From: Hyphomicrobiales bacterium
GTDB taxonomy: Bacteria > Pseudomonadota > Alphaproteobacteria > Rhizobiales > Rhizobiaceae
Length of the DNA: 64,000 nucleotides
NCBI GenBank assembly: GCA_900466605.1
Contig: UBMU01000003.1
Span: forward strand, 1-64,000
Direction: 5' to 3'
A program made the translations under genes and the position numbers. Below are positions 55,822 through 64,000 of this stretch, in pieces. Numbering within the stretch: the stretch's first letter is position 1; each line of letters opens with the position of its first letter. The notes under the pieces were generated by a model that was not told the DNA's origin, made no database searches, and saw only the letters and a program-made list of their open reading frames with translations.

Positions 55822-56811
55822 ATGGAAATCATGATGTCGATCGATCACGCTCATATCTTGAAATTCGACCTCAATCTGCTGGTCGCCTTTGATGCCGTCA
55901 TGAGCGAGCGCAATGTCACACGCGCCGCGCAGCGGATCGGCACATCCCAATCCGCCTTGAGCCACAATCTCGGGCGGCTGCGGGCGCTTCTGTCGGACGA
56001 ACTGTTTGTTCGCTCTGCACGCGGGATCGAGCCGACACCGCGAGCGCAGGAACTCGCCGAAACCGTCAGCGGCATCCTGTGCACGATCCAATCCCGCCTG
56101 ATCGAGCCTGAGCAATTCGACCCGGCAACGGATGAGCGAACCTTCACGCTCGGAATGACCGACTATCTCGAAAGCCTGTTGATGCCGCCGCTTCTCGCGT
56201 CTGTTCGCGAGCAGGCACCACACGTCGATTTCGTGATACGGTCGCTGGATCAGGACTATCCTGCGGATCTCTTGGACAGCGGCGAGATCGATCTCGCGAT
56301 CGGCAAGGTGGAGACCGGCAATGAACTCCACAAACGCCGCAAGCTCTGGTCCGAGCGCTACGTCATCCTCAGCAACCCCGAGACAACAGGCCATTCCGGC
56401 ACGATCGACCTCGAGACGTTTCTTGCGACCCCGCAGGCCGTGATCGTCAGCAAGGACGGACGCTGCCGCCTGGTGGATGAAGTGCTGGCTGAGCGTGGAT
56501 TGAAACGACGCGCCGCGGTGACCACGCCGCACCTTTTCACGCTGCCGATCCTGGTTCGGGATACGCACGTACTTGCTGCCGTGCCGGCAAGTTTTGCCCG
56601 GGCCTGGGCGCCGGTGTTCGGGCTCGCCATCAGCCCCGGACCAGTGGACATCCCACCCTATGACATCTCGCTTGGATGGCACACCTCGTCCGACCGCAAC
56701 GCCGGCCACGTCTGGCTACGCCAACAGGTCCTTACCGCGCTCGAACCTGTCCGCGCCAAGGTCCTTCAGGCGAATGCAGGATCCGATGTCGCCTTGATCG
56801 CCGCCGAATAG
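55822..56811 (+). CDS. LysR family regulator
   Basis: A 329-residue regulator. The HTH is at about residues 18-75 (FDLNLLVAFDAVMSERNVTR, AAQRIGTSQSALSHNLGRLR), followed by a NodD/SyrM-like effector domain of about 200 residues. The 73-bp gap to the divergent reductase gene is the likely binding region. The start may be 55822 or one of two ATGs nine or twelve bases further on. It is followed by a T-rich terminator. Confidence 0.9.
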   Translation: MEIMMSIDHAHILKFDLNLLVAFDAVMSERNVTRAAQRIGTSQSALSHNLGRLRALLSDELFVRSARGIEPTPRAQELAETVSGILCTIQSRLIEPEQFDPATDERTFTLGMTDYLESLLMPPLLASVREQAPHVDFVIRSLDQDYPADLLDSGEIDLAIGKVETGNELHKRRKLWSERYVILSNPETTGHSGTIDLETFLATPQAVIVSKDGRCRLVDEVLAERGLKRRAAVTTPHLFTLPILVRDTHVLAAVPASFARAWAPVFGLAISPGPVDIPPYDISLGWHTSSDRNAGHVWLRQQVLTALEPVRAKVLQANAGSDVALIAAE

Positions 56812-56857
56812 AGCTATCGCCACCCGGATCCATGCGCGGCATCGAAACGAAGGAGGC

Positions 56858-56890
56858 GCCGGACGCCAAGGTGTCCGGCACTTCTATTTT
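56858..56890 (+). terminator. Intrinsic terminator after the LysR gene
   Basis: GCCGGAC (56858-56864) pairs with GTCCGGC (56873-56879), followed by the pyrimidine-rich ACTTCTATTTTCTTT. It lies between the LysR stop and the convergent ilvH stop. Confidence 0.75.
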
Positions 56891-56892
56891 CT

Positions 56893-57465
56893 TTACATGC
56901 CCTGCGAGCCGCGGTTCATCGCCGCGATACCGGTGCGGCAGACCTCGACCAGGCCAAGCGGCTTCATGATCGCCACGAACTGATCGATCTTCGACGATTT
57001 GCCTGTCAGCTCCAGAATGAAGTGCTCGACCGTCGCGTCGACCACCTTCGCGTGGAAAGCATCGGCGAGCCGCAGCGTCTCGGCACGGGTCTCGCCGGTA
57101 CCGACGACCTTGACGAGTGCCACTTCGCGTTCAATCGGACGCTCTTGGCCGAGTTCACGGGCGCGAACCGTCAGGTCGACAACACGATGAACAGGCACTA
57201 TGCGCTCGAGCTGCGCCTTTATCTGCTCGAGAACATGCGGCGTGCCGCGCGTCACGATGGTAATGCGAGACAGATGCGCCTGATGCTCGGTTTCGGAGAC
57301 CGTCAGGCTCTCGATATTGTAGCCACGCCCCGAAAACAGGCCGATGACACGGGCAAGGACGCCCGGCTCGTTATCGACGAGAACCGAAAGCGTGTGGCTT
57401 TCGACCGCCGCCGTCTCCGGCGAAATGAAATAGGCAGAGCCCGTCGGCTGTAGGTGTGCGTTCAT
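56893..57465 (-). CDS. ilvH: Acetolactate synthase small subunit
   Basis: A 190-residue regulatory subunit conferring valine feedback inhibition. An N-terminal ACT domain (TLSVLVDNEPGVLARVIGLF, RGYNIESLTV) is followed by the ALS_ss_C domain with EREVALVKV. It starts 26 bp after the ilvI stop on the same strand and shares its attenuated transcript. Confidence 0.96.
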   Translation of the reverse strand: MNAHLQPTGSAYFISPETAAVESHTLSVLVDNEPGVLARVIGLFSGRGYNIESLTVSETEHQAHLSRITIVTRGTPHVLEQIKAQLERIVPVHRVVDLTVRARELGQERPIEREVALVKVVGTGETRAETLRLADAFHAKVVDATVEHFILELTGKSSKIDQFVAIMKPLGLVEVCRTGIAAMNRGSQGM

Positions 57466-57491
57466 GGTCTTGGGTTTCCTCTACCTTATTA

Positions 57492-59285
57492 TCAAACGAG
57501 CGCGCGGCCCTTGGCGTCGATCGCATTGGCGACCGCCTCGTCGGTGGCTTCGTCGGGCAGCAGCATTTCGTTGTGCGCCTTGCCCGATGGGATCATCGGG
57601 AAGCAGTTGGCGAGATTGGCGACGCGGCAATCGAAGATGACCGGCTTCTTGACGTCGATCATCTCTTGGATGGTCGCATCGAGGTCAGCAGGCTTTTCGC
57701 AGCGCAGGCCAACGGCGCCATAGGCTTCCGCCAGCTTGACGAAGTCAGGCATCGCTTCGGTGTAGGAGTTCGACAGGCGGTTGCCGTGCAGCAACTGCTG
57801 CCACTGGCGGACCATGCCCATGTACTGGTTGTTCATGATGAAGATCTTGATCGGCGCCTCATACTGGATCGCCGCGGACATTTCCTGGATGCACATCTGG
57901 ATCGAGGCATCACCGGCGATGTCGATGACGAGGCTTTCCGGATGCGCGATCTGCACGCCGAGCGCCGCCGGCAGGCCGTAACCCATAGTGCCCAGACCGC
58001 CCGAGGTCATCCAGCGGTTCGGCTTCTCAAAGCCATAGAACTGAGCCGCCCACATCTGATGCTGACCGACTTCGGTGGTGATGTAGGTGTCGCGATCCTT
58101 GGTCAGTGCGTAGAGACGCTCCAGCGCATACTGCGGCATGATCACGTCGTTGTTTGGCGTATAGGCAAACGAGTTGCGCGCGCGCCAGCGGGCGATATCG
58201 CCCCACCATTCCGCGATCTGGCTCTTCTCCGGCTTCTTCGGCAGTGCGCGCCACAGGCGGACCATGTCTTCCAGGACATTGCCGACGTCGCCACGGATCG
58301 GAACGTCGACGCGGACGTTCTTGTTGATCGAAGACGGATCGATATCGATATGGATCTTCTTCGAGTTCGGCGAGAACGCATTGAGGCGGCCGGTAATGCG
58401 GTCGTCGAAACGCGCGCCGATGCAGACCATGACGTCGCAATCATGCATCGCCATGTTGGCCTCGTAGGAACCGTGCATGCCCAGCATCTTCAGCCAGTTC
58501 TTGCCGGATGCCGGATAGGCGCCGAGGCCCATCAGCGTCGAGGTGATCGGGAAATCCGTCAGCTCGACCAGTTCGCGCAGCAGCTTGGATGCCTCAGGCC
58601 CGGAGTTAACGACGCCACCGCCGGAATAGATGATCGGGCGACGCGCCTTCGACATCAGCTCGATCGCCGCGTGGATCTGGTTGAGATCGCCCTGAACCTT
58701 TGGCTGATAGCTCTTCTGGATCGCGTGTGCCGCGGGCGGCGTGTAGGTGCCGGTGGCAAACTGAACGTCCTTCGGAATATCGACAAGAACGGGACCCGGA
58801 CGGCCCGACTGCGCGATGCGGAAGGCTTCATGAATGATCGCCGCCAGATCGTTGACATCCTTGACCAGCCAGTTGTGCTTCGTGCATGGCCGCGTGATGC
58901 CGACGGTATCAGCTTCCTGGAAAGCGTCGGAGCCGATCAGCGAGGTCGGAACCTGGCCGCTCAGGCAGACGAGCGGAACGGAATCCATCAGCGCGTCCTG
59001 CAGCGGCGTCACGGCATTGGTGGCGCCAGGACCTGATGTGACGAGCATGACGCCGACCTTGCCGGTGGAACGGGCATAGCCCTCGGCCGCGTGGCCGGCA
59101 CCCTGTTCGTGGCGAACGAGAATGTGCTTGATGTCGTCCTGCTGGAAGATCTCGTCGTAGATCGGCAATACAGCGCCGCCCGGATAGCCGAACAGGTGTT
59201 CGACACCATTGTCCTTGAGCGCCCGGATGACGATCTCCGCGCCGGTCATCCTGTTATCGTCCGTCTGCTTGTCCGTGCCCGTCAT
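57492..59285 (-). CDS. ilvI: Acetolactate synthase large subunit
   Basis: A 597-residue ThDP/FAD enzyme making acetolactate and acetohydroxybutyrate, the entry to Val/Leu/Ile synthesis. The catalytic Glu is in LVRHEQGAGHAAEGYA, the middle domain has GGGVVNSGPEASK, and the ThDP motif GDASIQMCIQEM continues to NNQYMGMVRQWQ. The gene is preceded by a leader peptide and terminator that fit attenuation by charged branched-chain tRNAs. ilvH follows directly. Confidence 0.97.
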   Translation of the reverse strand: MTGTDKQTDDNRMTGAEIVIRALKDNGVEHLFGYPGGAVLPIYDEIFQQDDIKHILVRHEQGAGHAAEGYARSTGKVGVMLVTSGPGATNAVTPLQDALMDSVPLVCLSGQVPTSLIGSDAFQEADTVGITRPCTKHNWLVKDVNDLAAIIHEAFRIAQSGRPGPVLVDIPKDVQFATGTYTPPAAHAIQKSYQPKVQGDLNQIHAAIELMSKARRPIIYSGGGVVNSGPEASKLLRELVELTDFPITSTLMGLGAYPASGKNWLKMLGMHGSYEANMAMHDCDVMVCIGARFDDRITGRLNAFSPNSKKIHIDIDPSSINKNVRVDVPIRGDVGNVLEDMVRLWRALPKKPEKSQIAEWWGDIARWRARNSFAYTPNNDVIMPQYALERLYALTKDRDTYITTEVGQHQMWAAQFYGFEKPNRWMTSGGLGTMGYGLPAALGVQIAHPESLVIDIAGDASIQMCIQEMSAAIQYEAPIKIFIMNNQYMGMVRQWQQLLHGNRLSNSYTEAMPDFVKLAEAYGAVGLRCEKPADLDATIQEMIDVKKPVIFDCRVANLANCFPMIPSGKAHNEMLLPDEATDEAVANAIDAKGRALV

Positions 59286-59350
59286 GTTTCTTTTCCGTTT
59301 TGACTGCTGGGATTTGAATTCTGTAGCGAGGAAGCCCGAATTTTGGGCAT

Positions 59351-59374
59351 AAAAAAAGGCCCCTGAGGGAGCCT
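59351..59374 (-). terminator. ilvI attenuator terminator
   Basis: On the minus strand AGGCTCC-CTCA-GGGGCCT forms a 7-bp stem followed by seven T. It lies between the leader peptide and the ilvI start (59285), so it can end transcription before the gene. Confidence 0.88.
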
Positions 59375-59382
59375 GTCATCTA

Positions 59383-59430
59383 GCGCATGGGTGGCTATCG
59401 CCGGATGGTTACACCATCCTGCCCATGCGC
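59383..59430 (-). promoter_or_regulatory. ilv leader pause/anti-pause structure
   Basis: CCCATGCGC (59422-59430) pairs over 9 bp with GCGCATGGG (59383-59391), and an inner GGATGG/CCATCC stem (59403-59408 and 59414-59419) lies inside. The 5' arms overlap the end of the leader-peptide frame. A ribosome at the peptide end would melt it, as expected for segments 1 and 2 of an attenuator. Confidence 0.75.
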
Positions 59431-59465
59431 CGTCCCACCACGATAAGAGCTACTGCGATTTTCAT
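59409..59465 (-). CDS. ilvL: Branched-chain leader peptide
   Basis: An 18-residue peptide MKIAVALIVVGRRMGRMV followed by TAA. Six of the first ten residues are Ile, Leu or Val. Ribosome stalling on these codons when charged tRNA is scarce would control the terminator at 59351-59374. The start codon lies only about 9 bp from the -10 box, so the mRNA probably begins at or within a few bases of the AUG (leaderless). Confidence 0.85.
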   Translation of the reverse strand: MKIAVALIVVGRRMGRMV

Positions 59466-59473
59466 GGGCCGAA

Positions 59474-59502
59474 GTGATAGACAGAAAATTTCGCATCGTC
59501 AA
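59474..59502 (-). promoter_or_regulatory. ilvIH promoter
   Basis: On the minus strand TTGACG (59497-59502) and TATCAC (59474-59479) are spaced exactly 17 bp. The predicted start point is near 59467, two or so bases before the leader-peptide ATG. Confidence 0.75.
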
Positions 59503-59630
59503 CGCTTGCCGCAATAAAAAATCTAACGGCATCGGATCAGTCGAACTCATGCTGTAATGCCTTATCGAACGCAAAAGACTTTCTTAAACGTTCGCTCATA
59601 TCCTCCTTTGCTACCGCAGGGAGTAGCCCT

Positions 59631-61727
59631 TTGCTGAACAAGGACTTGCACACATCAGGCAAGGCAGGCGAGCATGACCGCCGCGATGACCTGACCCCGG
59701 GCAACCGGTTTCTCGGTCGCGTCGTTGCGTGTAGCGGTTCTCGCGCCACCATCGCCGCCGTTGCCGAGGCTGGCGGTACCGAGCTGGCCGAGCTGTGGTC
59801 GGTCGGCAGGCTTATTTCGATCAGCGTCGGCCGAAACCGTGTGGTCGCCCTCGTCTACTCCATGAACACCGGCAGCCACAGCTGGGGTGAAGGCGAGGAC
59901 AACTATTTCCAGATCGAGACCGAATTGCTCGGCGAAGTTCGCGTTGACGAAGACGGCCGCGAACAGTTCTCCACCGGCATCTCCCGCTACCCCTACCTCG
60001 GCGCTGTCGCACATCGCATTCGCGCGACCGACCTGATGCGCATCTACGATGCCGGCAGCGGAACGACGGCTGTCATCGGCAAGCTCACTCAGGACGAGAG
60101 CATCGATGCAGCCATCCATATTCCTTCAATGCTGTCCAAACACTTCGCCATCGTCGGCTCGACCGGCGTCGGCAAGTCGACGGCCGTCTCTCTGCTTTTG
60201 CACAAGGCGATCGAAGCCGATCCAAAGCTGCGCGTGCTGATCCTCGACCCGCACAACGAGTTTGCTGCCGCCTTCCCGAAGCACTCAGTTGTCATCGACA
60301 CGGACACACTCGACCTGCCGTTTTGGCTGATGAGACTGGAAGAGTTCGCGGAGGTCGTCTTTCGAGGGCGGACGCCCATCCCCGAGGAGGTCGATATCCT
60401 GCGGGACTTGTTGCCGGAGGCAAAGCGCGCCTTCCGCGGCAGCGACAGCTCGCTCGTGCGACGCACGACCGAGAAGAGCTCGATCACCGCCGATACACCT
60501 GTGCCCTATCGCATGGCCGATCTCCTCGCCCTGATCGACGAGCGCATCGGCAGGCTTGAAGGGCGAAGCGAAAAGCCACTGCTCAGATCGTTGAAGATGC
60601 GCGTCATCGCGGCCATCAACGATCCGCGCTACCACTTCATGTTCTCCAGCAATACGATCAGCGACACGATCATGGAGACAGTGGCAGAGATCTTCCGCAT
60701 TCCCGGCGACAGTAGGCCCATCTGCACCTTCCAACTTTCCGGCATTCCCTCCGAAGTCGTGAACTCGGTTGCCTCGGTGCTTTGCCGCATGGCGTTCGAA
60801 ATCGCGCTTTGGAGCGATGGCGCAATCCATATGCTCGTCGTCTGCGAAGAGGCGCACCGCTACATTCCCTCCGACCCGAATCTCGGCTTTGTCCCGACGA
60901 GGCAGGCCATCGCCCGCATCGCCAAGGAAGGCCGCAAGTATGGCGTATCGCTCGGGATCATCACGCAGCGCCCCGGCGAACTCGACCAGACGATCCTGTC
61001 ACAGTGCTCGACCCTCTTTGCGATGCGGCTTGCCAATGACCGAGACCAGGAGATCATCCGTTCCGCCATCCCAAACTCTTCGATCTCGACGACCAGTTTC
61101 ATTTCCTCGATCGGCAACGGCGAGGCGATCGCTTTCGGCGAGGCGATCAGCGTGCCCATGCGTATGCGCTTCTCTCGCGTCGAGGAGCGCTACCTGCCCA
61201 AGGCGAACGGCGCCAACGTGAAGGTCAGCGACGAGGATCCCGACAATGTCGACCTGCGCAAGATCGTGACACGCATGCGCGCAGTCAGCGGCCCCGATAT
61301 TTCAGCGTTCCAGCAAAGCTATTCGGCCGCAGTGCCGCCCAGCGGTCCTTATGAGGACGAAGACGACTATGACGACGACTTCGAGGAGCGACTAGCACCG
61401 GCTTCCTACCCGCCTGCACCAGTGTCTGCCCACGTAACGCCGACACCTCCACGTTCTCCAATCGAACCATACCGCCGCGATATGCTGCCCGGAGCCGGCT
61501 CGCCGCGCGAGCCTCTGGCCGCCGCTCCACCACGCGCACCTGTGGCACCACCGGAAACGTCGATCGACAACCGCCTCGAAGCCCTGAGACGCGAAATTCG
61601 TGGAGAGCCGCCGCAGGGATCCGGCGACAAATCAACTGTCGCTGGCGGTGTTCGCCGCGAAGGCGGCATGTCCCTTCGTGACAGCATACTTAGGAAGCCG
61701 CTCAGCAGCCTAAACAACAAGGACTAG
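59631..61727 (+). CDS. HerA-type DUF87 ATPase
   Basis: A 698-residue protein. An N-terminal HAS-barrel-like domain (about residues 25-140) precedes a HerA/FtsK-like ATPase core with Walker A VGSTGVGKST (about 175-184) and Walker B VVCEEAHRY. Arg finger and sensor segments (GIITQRPGELDQTILSQCST) follow. The last 150 residues are Pro/Asp-rich and disordered. Bacterial HerA proteins act with a NurA nuclease; none is visible here. The start is likely TTG 59631 with CAGGGAG upstream. Its 3' neighbour miaA is convergent. Confidence 0.88.
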   Translation: MLNKDLHTSGKAGEHDRRDDLTPGNRFLGRVVACSGSRATIAAVAEAGGTELAELWSVGRLISISVGRNRVVALVYSMNTGSHSWGEGEDNYFQIETELLGEVRVDEDGREQFSTGISRYPYLGAVAHRIRATDLMRIYDAGSGTTAVIGKLTQDESIDAAIHIPSMLSKHFAIVGSTGVGKSTAVSLLLHKAIEADPKLRVLILDPHNEFAAAFPKHSVVIDTDTLDLPFWLMRLEEFAEVVFRGRTPIPEEVDILRDLLPEAKRAFRGSDSSLVRRTTEKSSITADTPVPYRMADLLALIDERIGRLEGRSEKPLLRSLKMRVIAAINDPRYHFMFSSNTISDTIMETVAEIFRIPGDSRPICTFQLSGIPSEVVNSVASVLCRMAFEIALWSDGAIHMLVVCEEAHRYIPSDPNLGFVPTRQAIARIAKEGRKYGVSLGIITQRPGELDQTILSQCSTLFAMRLANDRDQEIIRSAIPNSSISTTSFISSIGNGEAIAFGEAISVPMRMRFSRVEERYLPKANGANVKVSDEDPDNVDLRKIVTRMRAVSGPDISAFQQSYSAAVPPSGPYEDEDDYDDDFEERLAPASYPPAPVSAHVTPTPPRSPIEPYRRDMLPGAGSPREPLAAAPPRAPVAPPETSIDNRLEALRREIRGEPPQGSGDKSTVAGGVRREGGMSLRDSILRKPLSSLNNKD

Positions 61728-61743
61728 TTCAGCCCTTGGCATT

Positions 61744-62634
61744 CTAGGTCAATCGCTCCCAGCTTTCGTCCATCTGGTTGCGAAACCAAGTCATCTGACG
61801 TTTGGCGTATTGCCGGGTCGCCGCCGCACCTCGTTCAAGCACCGCGTCACGCGTGAGCTCGCCTTTCGACATCGCCGCGATCTGCGAGACGCCGATGGCT
61901 TTCATGACAGGCATCTGAGGCGACAGCGACAGGCTAAGCAGCGCCCTAACCTCCTCCTCGGCCCCCTGCTCAAGCATTTTCTCGAAGCGACCGTTGATCC
62001 GCTGATGAAGAACAGATCGCTCCGGCTCCACGACGATCTTGCGAGACATCGATGGATCGACGATCACAGGGCCCGTCTGCGCCTGGAAAGCGGCGATCGA
62101 TCGGCCCGTTGCCTGTAGAACCTCCAATGCTCTTACGATCCGCTGCCCGTCTTGTGGCCGCAGACTGGCTGCTACCGCGGGATCGCGCTCTTGTAGCTGT
62201 CGATAGAGTTCCTCGGGGCCTTCTTCTTGTAGTCGTGCGCGGAGGCTGTCGCGCACGTCGTCCGGTATAACAGGCATATTTGACAGCCCGCCGGTCAACG
62301 CCTTGAAATAGAGGCCCGTTCCTCCAACGAAAATTGGTTTGCGCCGGTCTGCCACGATGCTCGGTAGGAGATTGGTGACATCCCGCAGCCATGCGCCAGT
62401 CGAATAGGCCCTGCTCGCCGGCACATGACCGTAGAGGTGGTGCGGCACACCTCGCATATCCTCCTGCGAGGGGCGCGCCGTCAACACACGAAGCGTGTCG
62501 TAAACCTGCATGCTGTCGGCATTGATGACGACGCCGTTGTGCTCTTTCGCCAACTCCACAGCCAAGGCGGACTTGCCGCTGGCGGTCGGCCCGGTTATCA
62601 GGATCGCGTTCACTGCGCTCAGAAGGTTTTCCAT
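61744..62634 (-). CDS. miaA: tRNA dimethylallyltransferase
   Basis: A 296-residue enzyme that prenylates A37 of tRNAs reading UNN codons. The P-loop ILITGPTASGKSALA is at about residues 11-25, followed by INADSMQVYDTLRVLTARPS, GGTGLYFKALTGG and the C-terminal KRQMTWFRNQ. ATG 62634 (better spaced from GAGGGCC than 62637) lies one base from the serB start on the other strand. Confidence 0.94.
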   Translation of the reverse strand: MENLLSAVNAILITGPTASGKSALAVELAKEHNGVVINADSMQVYDTLRVLTARPSQEDMRGVPHHLYGHVPASRAYSTGAWLRDVTNLLPSIVADRRKPIFVGGTGLYFKALTGGLSNMPVIPDDVRDSLRARLQEEGPEELYRQLQERDPAVAASLRPQDGQRIVRALEVLQATGRSIAAFQAQTGPVIVDPSMSRKIVVEPERSVLHQRINGRFEKMLEQGAEEEVRALLSLSLSPQMPVMKAIGVSQIAAMSKGELTRDAVLERGAAATRQYAKRQMTWFRNQMDESWERLT

Positions 62635-62635
62635 C

Positions 62636-63526
62636 ATGGCCCTCGTTGCCACGCTTGTTGCCAATCCGTCAAATCCTGTTCTCACGCCTTTGGTTGCCGA
62701 GCAGGCAGCGGACGCAATCAATGCTTCCGGCCTCTACTGGCTTGCCGACGGAATCGCCTGCGATATTGCGCTGAGAGACGGGACTGATCCACAAGCCGCT
62801 CGAGCCGGCATCCTTGCGGTCATCGGTAGCACAGCCATCGACCTCGTCATCCAGAATGTCGAGACACGCCGCAAGCGCATTCTTATCGCCGACATGGACT
62901 CCACCATGATCGGCCAGGAATGCATCGATGAACTCGCGGCCGAAGTCGGGTTGAAGGAGAAGGTCGCCGCGATCACGGCGCGCGCGATGAATGGCGAGAT
63001 CGCCTTCGAGCCAGCCCTTCGCGAGCGCGTCGCACTCTTGAAAGGACTGCCGATTTCCGTCGTGGATGACGTTATTGCAAAACGTATCACGCTGACACCA
63101 GGCGGCCCGGAACTGATCGCCACCATGAAATCCAAGGGGCACTATACGGCGCTTGTCTCTGGCGGCTTTACCGTCTTCACAAGCCGCATCGCTGCGACAC
63201 TAGGCTTCGATGAAAACCGTGCGAACCTTCTGCTGGAAGAGAACGGTGTCCTTACCGGTTTCGTCGCAGAACCTATCCTCGGCAAGCAAGCCAAGGTCGA
63301 CGCACTGAACGACATTGCAGAAAAGCTCGGCATTTCGCCTGAAGACGCCCTCGCCGTCGGCGACGGTGCCAACGACCTCGGCATGCTGCATCTGGCAGGG
63401 TCGGGCGTAGCGCTGCACGCCAAGCCGAGTGTTGCCGCGGAAGCGAAGATGCAGATCAACCACGGCGATCTCAGCGCCCTCCTCTATATACAGGGCTACC
63501 GCAAGACTGATTTCGTATCACCATGA
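62636..63526 (+). CDS. serB: Phosphoserine phosphatase
   Basis: A 296-residue HAD-family enzyme, the last step of serine synthesis. An N-terminal ACT-like region of about 85 residues precedes the nucleophile motif LIADMDSTMIGQE. Further motifs are LVSGGFTVFT and VGDGANDLGML. The start ATG 62636 has AGAAGG upstream and is the natural one; a longer frame to 62510 is antisense to miaA. Its stop overlaps the following GNAT gene (ATGA). Confidence 0.94.
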   Translation: MALVATLVANPSNPVLTPLVAEQAADAINASGLYWLADGIACDIALRDGTDPQAARAGILAVIGSTAIDLVIQNVETRRKRILIADMDSTMIGQECIDELAAEVGLKEKVAAITARAMNGEIAFEPALRERVALLKGLPISVVDDVIAKRITLTPGGPELIATMKSKGHYTALVSGGFTVFTSRIAATLGFDENRANLLLEENGVLTGFVAEPILGKQAKVDALNDIAEKLGISPEDALAVGDGANDLGMLHLAGSGVALHAKPSVAAEAKMQINHGDLSALLYIQGYRKTDFVSP

Positions 63527-64000
63527 CTGTGATCGCGACGACGGATCGCCTGCTTCTGCGAAATTGGGCCGAAGAGGATCGGGGGCTTTTCCACGAGATC
63601 AATTCCGATCCTGAAGTGATGGAATTCTTCGCCTTTCGTCGCGACCGCGCAGAAGCAGATTTGATGCTGGATGGTATTCGTGATGCCATTGCTACGACGG
63701 GGCTTGGCCTCTACGCCGCCGCCCTCAAGGAAACCGGCGAGCCGATCGGCTTTTGCGGCCTGTGGCACCCCGAACTCGAACCATTCCTTACTGCGGGCAC
63801 CATCGAGATCGGCTGGCGTCTAGCAAAGCGCCACTGGGGTAAAGGGTACGTGACAGAAGCGGGTGCGGCAGCACTTCGCCACGGCTTCACGCAGTTCGAT
63901 CCTCCCGAAATCGTCTCTTTCGCGGTGACCGATAATCATCGCTCCACCGCCGTCATGCGCCGACTTGGCCTGCGCCACGAACCGGAGCGCGATTTCGACC
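63523..64000 (+). CDS. GNAT acetyltransferase (RimJ-like), cut by window end
   Basis: The first 159 residues of a protein of the acetyltransf_3 type: MTVIATTDRLLLRNWAEEDR, GTIEIGWRLAKRHWGKGYVTEA (acetyl-CoA loop) and VTDNHRSTAVMRRLGL. The frame is open to the last base. Its ATG overlaps the serB stop, so it is translationally coupled. Rim-type Nalpha-acetylation or small-molecule acetylation is possible. Confidence 0.88.
   Translation, partial: MTVIATTDRLLLRNWAEEDRGLFHEINSDPEVMEFFAFRRDRAEADLMLDGIRDAIATTGLGLYAAALKETGEPIGFCGLWHPELEPFLTAGTIEIGWRLAKRHWGKGYVTEAGAAALRHGFTQFDPPEIVSFAVTDNHRSTAVMRRLGLRHEPERDFD

Noticed and set aside
57456..59036. 526-residue open frame antisense to ilvI
   Set aside because: Shadow of a highly conserved acetolactate synthase; Arg/Asp/His-rich composition without family resemblance.

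Overview
The window looks like chromosomal DNA of a Rhizobiaceae alphaproteobacterium, closest in style to Sinorhizobium/Ensifer. It has high GC, short intergenic gaps and many divergent regulator-target pairs. It carries rhizobial housekeeping genes (ilvI-ilvH, ilvC, miaA, serB, pdxJ, a herA-type ATPase), a cobalt-type nitrile hydratase operon and an ECF sigma/anti-sigma operon. No replication origin, phage or CRISPR array was seen. The assignment rests on gene content and protein character, not on a database search.

Region 1 (about 1-6400) is decayed. An arylsulfatase is broken by a frameshift best explained by loss of one 7-bp tandem repeat. A secreted protein is frameshifted in a C7/G7 run. 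A nikR-type nickel repressor is a multi-lesion pseudogene beside an intact HupE/UreJ nickel permease. A tRNA-Glu(CTC) and two small membrane-protein genes lie here too.

Region 2 (6500-12600) holds a FAD amine/amino-acid oxidoreductase, a class III nucleotide cyclase, a hydroxypyruvate isomerase-like enzyme, a lytic transglycosylase and two small exported proteins.

Region 3 (12600-21650) is the most distinctive part: a rhizopine-catabolism-like (moc) cluster. It has a MocB-like periplasmic binding protein, a diiron hydroxylase-family membrane protein (MocD-like role), a LacI regulator, a sugar isomerase, a MocE-type Rieske ferredoxin, a MocF-type ferredoxin reductase and a MocA-type dehydrogenase. 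The expected logic is uptake of an O-methylated inosamine or inositol, oxidative demethylation by hydroxylase plus ferredoxin plus reductase, then dehydrogenation and isomerisation into inositol catabolism. A DDE-type insertion sequence sits between the isomerase and mocE. There is no GntR-type MocR; a LacI protein seems to take that place.

Region 4 (21700-33400) has a BA14K protein, tRNA-Lys(CTT), PhzF, a NUDIX/endonuclease pair, a complete ferric-type ABC transporter, an aldo/keto reductase, a LysN-like aminotransferase and ilvE. Region 5 (33500-48250) has ilvC with a TetR gene, an AraC/alcohol dehydrogenase pair, a type II NADH dehydrogenase, an Lrp/racemase pair, a MarR-GNAT fusion with an RBS-sequestering hairpin, TetR/MFS and HxlR/NmrA pairs, pdxJ, and an unusual MerR-LuxR double-HTH protein.

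Region 6 (48250-64000) has a RecD-like helicase, the ECF sigma operon, LysE plus nitrile hydratase, an OYE-family reductase with a LysR, ilvI-ilvH preceded by a leader peptide and attenuator, herA, miaA, serB and a GNAT gene cut by the window end. The branched-chain amino acid genes (ilvE, ilvC, ilvIH) are scattered through the window, each apparently with its own control.
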